Part shown: positions 1 to 5,432 of the stretch, piece after piece | How positions within the stretch are numbered: position 1 is the stretch's first letter | Layout of the letters: every line of letters begins with the position of its first letter | NCBI GenBank assembly: GCA_028714615.1 | Contig: JAQTMA010000153.1 | Span: 1-9,684, forward strand | Direction: 5' to 3' | DNA length: 9,684 nucleotides | From: Anaerolineaceae bacterium | GTDB taxonomy: Bacteria > Chloroflexota > Anaerolineae > Anaerolineales > Anaerolineaceae | Position numbers and translations under genes: made by a program | Notes under the pieces: model-generated | Told to the model about the DNA's origin: nothing | Databases searched by the model: none | Seen by the model: only the letters and a program-made list of their open reading frames with translations

Positions 1-518
1 TCTCGCTGACGGCGTTGTTGGTCAAGGTGTTGGCTTGGGCGCTCCACCAGCACCCCTGGCTCAACAGCAGTCTGCGGGAGGACGGCATCTACCTGTGGAA
101 GCGCGTGCAGGTGGGGGTGGCGGTGGCTCTGCCCGAGGGGCTCATCGTGCCGGTGGTGCGCGATGCCGACCAAAAGAACCTGGCGCAGATTGCAGCGGAA
201 GTGAAAGACAAGAGCGACCGGGCGCGGACGGGCAGGCTCACCCCTGCCGATGTGGCCGGTGGCACTTTTACACTGTCCAACCTGGGGCCGTATGGGATCG
301 AGGCGTTTACCGCCATCCTGGCCCCTGGCCAGACCGGCATCCTGGCGGTAGGGGCCGCCCAGAAAGAACCGGTTGTGATCGGGGAGAGGGTCGAGATCCG
401 CTCCATGATGCACCTGACCCTAGGCTGCGACCACCGTGTCGCCGACGGTGCGGTAGCGGCTCAGTTCCTGGCCACGCTCCGACAAGCCCTCGAAAATCCA
501 GCCCTCCTGTTGTGGTAG
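1..518 (+). CDS. Dihydrolipoamide acyltransferase (2-oxoacid dehydrogenase E2), C-terminal part
   Basis: This is the catalytic domain of the E2 core of a 2-oxoacid dehydrogenase complex, which moves an acyl group from lipoyl-lysine to CoA in the cytoplasm. The 5' end lies outside the window; the open frame enters at base 3, so the TTG at 15 is an internal codon and not a start. Seen: about 170 residues, including the segment with VAVALPEGLIVPVVRDAD, the TFTLSNLGPYGIEAFTAIL block, and the C-terminal DHRVADG motif. In that motif the His (base 432 region) and Asp are the classic acyltransferase catalytic residues. The frame ends normally a few residues after NPALLLW, as E2 proteins do. The lipoyl and E1/E3-binding domains would lie upstream. 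Whether the complex is specific for pyruvate, branched-chain or 2-oxoglutarate substrates cannot be told from this part. No terminator hairpin is visible after the stop. It is probably unrelated to the downstream sugar locus. Confidence 0.93.
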   Translation, partial: SLTALLVKVLAWALHQHPWLNSSLREDGIYLWKRVQVGVAVALPEGLIVPVVRDADQKNLAQIAAEVKDKSDRARTGRLTPADVAGGTFTLSNLGPYGIEAFTAILAPGQTGILAVGAAQKEPVVIGERVEIRSMMHLTLGCDHRVADGAVAAQFLATLRQALENPALLLW

Positions 519-549
519 AGACGGCCAATTGAAGAGATGATTCTGGTTG

Positions 550-578
550 TTGACTTTTTACTATATAAATGCTAAAAT
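550..578 (+). promoter_or_regulatory. Sigma70-type promoter of the GntR regulator gene
   Basis: A -35 element TTGACT at 550-555 and a -10 element TAAAAT at 573-578 are separated by exactly 17 bases. The spacer is A/T rich and the predicted start is near 584-586. This is the best promoter match in the window and lies about 65 bases before the regulator's start codon. The match to consensus is seen; activity is inferred. Confidence 0.75.
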
Positions 579-581
579 ATA

Positions 582-596
582 AGCTGTAGTACAGCT
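582..596 (+). promoter_or_regulatory. Palindromic operator candidate at the regulator's transcription start
   Basis: The bases agctgta-g-tacagct form a perfect 15-bp inverted repeat around G589. It sits 3 bases after the -10 box, across the expected +1. Its core is GT-N3-AC (586-592), the symmetric core seen in operators of FadR-type GntR regulators. It lies immediately upstream of such a regulator gene, so autorepression by that protein is the natural reading. Binding itself is inference. Confidence 0.55.
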
Positions 597-647
597 ATAC
601 AGCAATACATCTTCTTAAAAGCCAAATAATTCCCTGGGTGAGGCAAT

Positions 648-1373
648 ATGTTCGAAAAAATCCGGCGCCAACCATTATCAGAAAGAATTGCTGGAAAGGT
701 TGAAGAAGAGATTCTTTCTGGGAATTTCTCGATCGGCACCCAAATGCCCTCTGAACCAACCATGGCAAAGCAGTTTGGGGTTAGCCGGAATGTAGTTCGT
801 GAAGCATATAAGATCTTACAGGAACGAGGCTTGCTCGATATCAAAGACGGGAATGGAGCATTCGTTGCTCAGCCAGATACCAACCTAACCAAAAATGCCC
901 TCGGTCGATATATCCGCCTTATCGGGGTCGACTCAGCTCTCGAATCGCTTTATGAAACCCGGATCATTCTAGAAGGCTCAAATGCCCGGTTTGCCGCGTT
1001 GAGGGCAACGAAAGAGGAAATCGAAGATTTGGCATTGCACTTACAGCGCATGCATGAGAATATCCAGTTTAGCGATCGGTGGACTGAGGCAGATCTAGAT
1101 TTCCATATCGCGGTGGCAAAAGCCTCGCATAATCCGTTTCAGGTATTATTGCTTGAGCCACTCGTGGATCAACTACGTGAAGTGATCTGGGAAGGATTTA
1201 TGGCACCGGGAGCAACCCAAAATGGCCTCTTAGAGCACAAAAAAATGTTGGAATGCATCCAGAGAGGTGATGGAGAGGGTGCCTACCAAGCCATGATAGA
1301 TCATCTGCACTTCTCTCAAAAAGTATCTAAGAATCGTTGGACAATTGAACACGAAGAAATCGAAGACCGTTAA
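648..1373 (+). CDS. GntR-family transcriptional regulator, FadR subfamily (FCD domain)
   Basis: A 241-residue DNA-binding regulator, normal length for the family. The N-terminal winged helix-turn-helix spans about residues 5-75; the MPSEPTMAKQFGVSRNVVREAY stretch (33-54) is the typical GntR recognition region, followed by LQERGLL and the wing. The C-terminal FCD ligand-binding domain spans about 95-225. It keeps a putative metal/ligand site with Asp149, His153 (D-x3-H in EADLDFH), His197 and His219, plus the AKASHNPF segment. FCD domains usually bind carboxylates such as aldonates, uronates or lactate, which fits the dehydratase gene downstream. The start ATG follows GGTGAGG (637-643) at short spacing. 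Its own promoter and a palindrome lie upstream and a terminator lies at its end, so it is likely a separate, self-regulated unit controlling the adjoining transport operon. The effector is not determinable from sequence alone. Confidence 0.92.
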   Translation: MFEKIRRQPLSERIAGKVEEEILSGNFSIGTQMPSEPTMAKQFGVSRNVVREAYKILQERGLLDIKDGNGAFVAQPDTNLTKNALGRYIRLIGVDSALESLYETRIILEGSNARFAALRATKEEIEDLALHLQRMHENIQFSDRWTEADLDFHIAVAKASHNPFQVLLLEPLVDQLREVIWEGFMAPGATQNGLLEHKKMLECIQRGDGEGAYQAMIDHLHFSQKVSKNRWTIEHEEIEDR

Positions 1374-1400
1374 CAACTACTGTTAACGGTCTTTTATTCT
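1363..1400 (+). terminator. Rho-independent terminator of the regulator gene
   Basis: A perfect 13-bp stem, AAGACCGTTAACA (1363-1375) paired with TGTTAACGGTCTT (1381-1393), has a 5-base loop and is followed by a T-rich run (cttttattctt). The left arm contains the regulator's TAA stop (1371-1373), so the coding region and the terminator overlap. It separates the regulator transcript from the transport operon. Confidence 0.85.
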
Positions 1401-1451
1401 TAAACCGGCATATCACCAGCTCACTAGATTAAAGTTCTGAATTTTCCGGCT

Positions 1452-1462
1452 GGGTGAAACCA
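1452..1462 (+). promoter_or_regulatory. FadR-like operator candidate upstream of the transport operon
   Basis: The sequence GGGTGAAACCA differs only at its first base from the TGGT-N3-ACCA pattern recognised by FadR-type GntR regulators. It contains the GT-N3-AC core also present in the palindrome at 582-596. It lies between the regulator's terminator and the binding-protein gene, where an operator controlling the transporter would be expected. No convincing -35/-10 pair could be fixed in 1400-1567, so its position relative to the transcription start is unknown. Confidence 0.4.
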
Positions 1463-1468
1463 GAGGAC

Positions 1469-1491
1469 CCTATCAAAATAGGAGGTGACCT
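1469..1491 (+). promoter_or_regulatory. Short inverted repeats with an orphan perfect Shine-Dalgarno in the transporter leader
   Basis: CCTAT (1469-1473) and ATAGG (1478-1482) form an inverted repeat with a 4-base spacer. It overlaps AGGAGGTGA (1480-1488), a near-perfect anti-16S match, and a 9-bp palindrome AGGTGACCT (1483-1491). No convincing gene starts at normal spacing after this Shine-Dalgarno; the real start codon lies about 80 bases further on and has its own ribosome site. The element could be a leader-control structure, an operator, or a chance occurrence. Confidence 0.3.
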
Positions 1492-1567
1492 GTCTCATAA
1501 CCGCGCACGGATGGCAGCTTTTCAGCATCTGATCCAATAGTATCAACACAGTGAGAGGAGAAGCAAA

Positions 1568-3709
1568 ATGAAACGTATGATGTCATTTTTGTTTGGGGCA
1601 GTTCTAATCCTGTCGATGGTGTTGGCAGGCTGCCAGCCTGCAACCCCAGCACCTTCAACCCCAGCACCTTCAACCAACCAATCTACTCAGCCTGCCGCAA
1701 ACCCACCAGCCACGCAAGCCCCGGCTGCAACGGGTCAAAAAGTGATTGGTCTGGTACAGATTGACCTGAGCAACCCCTTCCATATTGGAGAGGTGAACGG
1801 GGCCAAGGAAGCCGCCCGCCGGTTGGGCTTCACCCTCAAGGTCACCAGTGGGGAAGGGGATGTCAACAAACAGATCCAGGCGTTCGAGAACCTGGTCAAC
1901 GAGAAAGTGGACGCGATTGCGGTCAACTTTATCGATGTAAAAGCCTTTGGGCCGGCCATGGCCAAAGCCAAAGCCGCCGGGATCCCGGTGGTGTGCCTGC
2001 ACAGCCAGACGGATGGCTGCGCGACCATGCTGGGTTTTGACGAGCGCAACACCGGCAAGCTGGCCGGGGAATACTCGGTCAAGATGCTGATTGCCAAAAA
2101 CGGTGCGCCCAAGGGCAAAGTAGCCAACCTGCAAGGTCTGTTGGGGCAGGGGCTGAACACCGATCGTTCGGGTGGGTGGTCGGATGTGCTCAAGCAGTAT
2201 CCCGACATCCAGATTGTTGCCCAGGAACCCACCAGCTGGGATCCCAAGAAGGCCGTGGAAGTGACCGAAAACTGGCTGACGGCTTACCCCGATCTCGACC
2301 TGATCTACGGGAACAGTGACAGTCTGACCGTGCCGGCCGAGAACTCGATCGAGCAGGCCGGGCGCTTGTGGGACGGCAAACCCGGTACAGTCGGCAAGGG
2401 CATCATCCTGACCTCGGTAGATGGGGATGATTTCGCCATGCAGCTGATCCAGCAGGGCAAGATGTCCTCGACCATTCTGCTAGGGCCGGAATACTCGGGT
2501 TTCTGGAAAGCCTGGGTTCCCTTCCAGATTGCCATGGGACAGAAAGTCGATCCCCAGGTGTTGATCAAAGGCACCTTGATTAATGCCGACAACGTGGCCG
2601 CTGCTCTCAAGCTGGCTGGCGACATGAAAAACAACCTCACCACTTTCGCCTTCGAGAAGCAACTGTCCGATATCGTCACTAGTTACATGGGGACTACTGG
2701 TCAGGCGGCAACCCAGCCGGCAGTATCTCCAACAGGCAAGAAGGCCTCTGACATCACTGTTGGTCTGGTACAGATTGACCTGAGCAACCCCTTCCATATT
2801 GGAGAGGTGAACGGGGCCAAGGAAGCCGCCCGCCGGTTGGGCTTCACCCTCAAGGTCACCAGTGGGGAAGGGGATGTCAACAAACAGATCCAGGCGTTCG
2901 AGAACCTGGTCAACGAGAAAGTGGACGCGATTGCGGTCAACTTTATCGATGTAAAAGCCTTTGGGCCGGCCATGGCCAAAGCCAAAGCCGCCGGGATCCC
3001 GGTGGTGTGCCTGCACAGCCAGACGGATGGCTGCGCGACCATGCTGGGTTTTGACGAGCGCAACACCGGCAAGCTGGCCGGGGAATACTCGGTCAAGATG
3101 CTGATTGCCAAAAACGGTGCGCCCAAGGGCAAAGTAGCCAACCTGCAAGGTCTGTTGGGGCAGGGGCTGAACACCGATCGTTCGGGTGGGTGGTCGGATG
3201 TGCTCAAGCAGTATCCCGACATCCAGATTGTTGCCCAGGAACCCACCAGCTGGGATCCCAAGAAGGCCGTGGAAGTGACCGAAAACTGGCTGACGGCTTA
3301 CCCCGATCTCGACCTGATCTACGGGAACAGTGACAGTCTGACCGTGCCGGCCGAGAACTCGATCGAGCAGGCCGGGCGCTTGTGGGACGGCAAACCCGGT
3401 ACAGTCGGCAAGGGCATCATCCTGACCTCGGTAGATGGGGATGATTTCGCCATGCAGCTGATCCAGCAGGGCAAGATGTCCTCGACCATTCTGCTAGGGC
3501 CGGAATACTCGGGTTTCTGGAAAGCCTGGGTTCCCTTCCAGATTGCCATGGGACAGAAAGTCGATCCCCAGGTGTTGATCAAAGGCACCTTGATTAATGC
3601 CGACAACGTGGCCGCTGCTCTCAAGCTGGCTGGCGACATGAAAAACAACCTCACCACCTTCCCCTTCGAGAAGCAACTGTCCGATATCGTTGCCCAATAC
3701 CTGAAATAG
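1568..3709 (+). CDS. Tandem double-domain sugar ABC transporter substrate-binding lipoprotein
   Basis: This is the extracytoplasmic receptor of a ribose/galactose-type ABC importer. The ATG follows GAGAGGAG (1553-1560) at 7-base spacing. Residues 1-21 are a lipoprotein signal peptide ending LAG with Cys22 as the lipidation site. Residues 23-58 are a Pro/Thr/Ala/Gln linker. Residues 59-370 are one complete type-I periplasmic binding domain (RbsB-like): it begins IGLVQIDLSNPFHIGE and includes the GIPVV and SVDGDDFAM segments. Residues 371-397 are a second Thr/Pro/Gln linker. Residues 398-713 repeat the domain almost exactly; between the copies only Ala361 becomes Pro699, apart from their ends. 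Each copy has two nearby cysteines (143/151 and 481/489). At 713 residues it is about twice the usual family length, and no signal peptide precedes the second copy. The transporter ATPase and permeases follow. Ligand identity is unknown. Confidence 0.93.
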   Translation: MKRMMSFLFGAVLILSMVLAGCQPATPAPSTPAPSTNQSTQPAANPPATQAPAATGQKVIGLVQIDLSNPFHIGEVNGAKEAARRLGFTLKVTSGEGDVNKQIQAFENLVNEKVDAIAVNFIDVKAFGPAMAKAKAAGIPVVCLHSQTDGCATMLGFDERNTGKLAGEYSVKMLIAKNGAPKGKVANLQGLLGQGLNTDRSGGWSDVLKQYPDIQIVAQEPTSWDPKKAVEVTENWLTAYPDLDLIYGNSDSLTVPAENSIEQAGRLWDGKPGTVGKGIILTSVDGDDFAMQLIQQGKMSSTILLGPEYSGFWKAWVPFQIAMGQKVDPQVLIKGTLINADNVAAALKLAGDMKNNLTTFAFEKQLSDIVTSYMGTTGQAATQPAVSPTGKKASDITVGLVQIDLSNPFHIGEVNGAKEAARRLGFTLKVTSGEGDVNKQIQAFENLVNEKVDAIAVNFIDVKAFGPAMAKAKAAGIPVVCLHSQTDGCATMLGFDERNTGKLAGEYSVKMLIAKNGAPKGKVANLQGLLGQGLNTDRSGGWSDVLKQYPDIQIVAQEPTSWDPKKAVEVTENWLTAYPDLDLIYGNSDSLTVPAENSIEQAGRLWDGKPGTVGKGIILTSVDGDDFAMQLIQQGKMSSTILLGPEYSGFWKAWVPFQIAMGQKVDPQVLIKGTLINADNVAAALKLAGDMKNNLTTFPFEKQLSDIVAQYLK
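1642..1675 (+). repeat. 15-bp tandem repeat in the lipoprotein linker
   Basis: The unit aaccccagcaccttc occurs twice (1642-1656 and 1657-1671), followed by the first 4 bases of a third copy. It encodes repeated TPAPS units right after the lipidated cysteine. Being a multiple of three, changes in copy number would lengthen or shorten the tether without a frameshift. Confidence 0.85.
1746..2676 (+). repeat. Long direct repeat, copy 1 (first sugar-binding domain)
   Basis: This 931-bp segment matches 2760-3690 with a constant offset of 1014 bp (338 codons) and no insertions or deletions. By eye there are only two differences: T2644 versus C3658 (synonymous) and G2648 versus C3662 (Ala to Pro). 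Similarity stops abruptly on both sides, at the IGL/VGL junction and after the GATATCGT that precedes the divergent C-termini. Confidence 0.95.
2760..3690 (+). repeat. Long direct repeat, copy 2 (second sugar-binding domain)
   Basis: This is the second 931-bp copy of 1746-2676, in the same orientation and frame. The 83 bases between the copies (2677-2759) encode an inter-domain linker rich in Thr, Gln, Pro and Lys, not a signal peptide. Copy 2 ends in IVAQYLK and a stop, where copy 1 reads on as IVTSYMGTTG. The two copies are long enough to recombine and reduce the gene to one domain. Confidence 0.95.
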
Positions 3710-3724
3710 GAATAGGTGATTTTT

Positions 3725-3750
3725 GGGGGCAGGGCAACGGCCCTGCCCCT
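3725..3750 (+). promoter_or_regulatory. Strong GC stem-loop between binding-protein and ATPase genes
   Basis: GGGGCAGGGC (3726-3735) pairs perfectly with GCCCTGCCCC (3740-3749) around the 4-base loop AACG, and G3725-T3750 can extend it. No T-run follows on the + strand, and none follows the hairpin on the - strand. It is therefore more likely a 3' mRNA-stabilising or partial-readthrough element than a full terminator. Such elements commonly sit just after binding-protein genes, which need more product than the membrane subunits. Confidence 0.7.
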
Positions 3751-3766
3751 ATCCAGTTGTTCGGCT

Positions 3767-3795
3767 TTGTGTCAATCAATTCGATATCGTATAAC
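3767..3795 (+). promoter_or_regulatory. Possible weak internal promoter before the ATPase gene
   Basis: TTGTGT (3767-3772) and TATAAC (3790-3795) lie 17 bases apart. The -10 matches consensus at 5 of 6 positions, but the -35 at only 3 of 6. An 8-bp palindrome CGATATCG (3782-3789) sits between them, next to the -10. The 172-base gap and the stem-loop upstream make a secondary start plausible, but the match is weak. Confidence 0.22.
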
Positions 3796-3881
3796 GGTTG
3801 TATCAGCAGTGTAGACCATATCTATTCGTGTAAAGAAAACAACGTGCGTATCCTCGGTAGTATTTGTTCAATCCACTCTGA

Positions 3882-5432
3882 ATGGGATGTAAGAACATGA
3901 ACGTAAGATATGAAGAGGAACTACCCATCCTCGAGATGCAAGACATCAGCAAACGGTTCCCTGGGGTACTTGCGTTGGATAAGGCAAATTTGAGCATCCG
4001 GCGCGGCGAAATCCATTCCCTCATTGGTCAGAATGGGGCTGGGAAATCGACAATGATGAAGATTCTAGCCGGTATGTACACCTCAGACGACGGTGTAATC
4101 AGGTTGGATGGCCAGGCTGTCTCCTTCAAACATCCCCGTGAGGCACTCCATAAAGGGATCGTTACGGTATACCAGGAACTGAGCTTGCTCCCGAACCTAA
4201 CCGTAGCTGAGAACATGTTTCTGGGCCGTGAACTGGGCAACCGCTTGATCGTCGACAATTTGTCGATCCGAAACAGATCAATAGCGATTCTGGACGAATT
4301 AGGCATCCACAACATCGATGTGGATGCCAATGTCGCAACTATTCCCCTGGCGAACCGGCATCTGATTGAAATTGCTAAAGCATTATCGCATGATCTAAAA
4401 GTGCTCATCCTGGATGAGCCAACCGCACCATTGACGAACGACGATACCATACATCTTTTTGAAATTCTCAAGAGAATTCGCGATAAGGGTGTATCGATCA
4501 TATTTATCACCCATCGCTTAAAAGAAGTTTTAACGTACTGCGATCGGGGGACAATCCTACGCAACGGTCAAACGATTAAGACGATTGAAATCGGTTCCGT
4601 TACCGAAAACGACATCATCGAACTGATGATCGGCCAGCAATTGGAAAGCTTCTACCGGCCTGTCGATAGGGCGCAGGATCACCCAAGCGAGATTGCGTTG
4701 GAGGTAAGCCACCTGAACGTGGGGAAGAAAATCCAGGACGTGAGTTTTAATGTTACGAAGGGAGAAATTATCGGCATCACCGGACTTCTGGGCGCAGGGC
4801 AGAATGAACTGGTACGCGCACTGTTCGGGATCCAGGAAGATTGCTCTGGCTTGATCCAACGTAACGGCCGGACTATTCAGATCAACAACCCGAGAGAAGC
4901 CGTCGACAATGGCATTTGCCTTCTGACTGAAAACCGTAAAGAAGAGGGCTTGTTCCTGGAAATGACCGTCAAGGAAAATATTACCCTCCCATCGATTTCG
5001 AGTTTTCAACGTTCGAAATTTATTCCTCTGATCGACCAAACCAAAGAACAACAATCCGCCCAAGAATTTGTCGATAAAGTAGACATCGTCCTGCGCTCGC
5101 AAAAATCAAAAATCAGGACTTTGAGCGGCGGCAACCAGCAGAAATCCATTGTTGCACGCTGGCTCTTGCGCGACTTAGAAGTCTTACTCTTCATTGAGCC
5201 CACTCGCGGGATCGATGTAGGTGCGAAAGCTGAAATTTACCGCCTACTTAGCTCTCTGGCAGCGCAGGGTAAAGCAATCGTTGTGGTTTCCACCGACCAC
5301 ATCGAGATCCTTGGCATATCGGATCGGATTTTTGTCATGTATCAGGGAAAGATCAGAAAAATCTTTACTCAAGAGGGTGTGACCGAAGAGTTGCTCCTTT
5401 CTGAAATCCAAGGCGGTAACAGCTATGAATAA
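3882..5432 (+). CDS. Sugar ABC transporter ATP-binding protein (two NBDs, RbsA/MglA type)
   Basis: A 516-residue cytoplasmic ATPase with two fused nucleotide-binding domains, as in ribose, galactose and xylose importers. NBD1 (about 15-255) has Walker A GQNGAGKST (49-57), Q-loop Gln98, Walker B LILDE (175-179) and switch His211. Where the signature LSxGQ should be it reads IPLANRH (154-160), followed by the conserved IEIAKALS. NBD2 (about 270-500) has a degenerate Walker A, GAGQNEL (304-310), an intact signature LSGGNQQ (414-420) and VLLFIEPTRGID (434-445). In that last stretch Ile438 replaces the Walker B Asp while Glu439 is kept. So one composite site looks complete and the other looks inactive. 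The start is uncertain: ATG 3882 has no ribosome site, while the in-frame ATG at 3897 has a weak GGGA (3885-3888) and may be the true start. The stop overlaps the permease start by 8 bases, suggesting translational coupling. Confidence 0.93.
   Translation: MGCKNMNVRYEEELPILEMQDISKRFPGVLALDKANLSIRRGEIHSLIGQNGAGKSTMMKILAGMYTSDDGVIRLDGQAVSFKHPREALHKGIVTVYQELSLLPNLTVAENMFLGRELGNRLIVDNLSIRNRSIAILDELGIHNIDVDANVATIPLANRHLIEIAKALSHDLKVLILDEPTAPLTNDDTIHLFEILKRIRDKGVSIIFITHRLKEVLTYCDRGTILRNGQTIKTIEIGSVTENDIIELMIGQQLESFYRPVDRAQDHPSEIALEVSHLNVGKKIQDVSFNVTKGEIIGITGLLGAGQNELVRALFGIQEDCSGLIQRNGRTIQINNPREAVDNGICLLTENRKEEGLFLEMTVKENITLPSISSFQRSKFIPLIDQTKEQQSAQEFVDKVDIVLRSQKSKIRTLSGGNQQKSIVARWLLRDLEVLLFIEPTRGIDVGAKAEIYRLLSSLAAQGKAIVVVSTDHIEILGISDRIFVMYQGKIRKIFTQEGVTEELLLSEIQGGNSYE

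Noticed and set aside
35..532. Alternative + frame overlapping the E2 gene
   Set aside because: The product is low-complexity Gly/Arg/Pro-rich sequence typical of a shifted frame in G/C-rich DNA, while the other frame matches E2 motifs throughout.
1425..1430. TAGATT as a -10 box for the transport operon
   Set aside because: No acceptable -35 lies 16-18 bases upstream (the bases there read aaaccg), so no promoter is claimed.
1511..1540. Nine-codon ATG frame in the transporter leader
   Set aside because: It is 22 bases from the strong Shine-Dalgarno, has no recognisable leader-peptide logic and is too short to support as a gene; it is kept only as part of a finding.
1374..1567. Possible known riboswitch in the leader
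   Set aside because: Only small stems are visible; no conserved core of a known riboswitch class could be recognised.
1625..1641. Inverted repeat gcaggct-gcc-agcctgc at the lipobox
   Set aside because: A 7-bp stem with a 3-base loop inside codons for the Ala-Gly-Cys-Gln-Pro region; probably a by-product of codon choice, with no T-run or regulatory context.
1670..3261. Long open frames on the - strand, including two nearly identical pairs
   Set aside because: They are antisense shadows of the duplicated binding-protein gene; their duplication simply mirrors the repeat. They lack ribosome sites and recognisable domains, while the + strand frame has a clear signal peptide and family motifs.
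1746..3690. The long direct repeat as a mobile element or CRISPR array
   Set aside because: The repeated unit is an in-frame protein domain with no transposase, terminal inverted repeats, target duplications or short regular repeat-spacer pattern.
4028..5102. Antisense open frames across the ATPase gene
   Set aside because: They lie opposite conserved ABC motifs and have no family features of their own.
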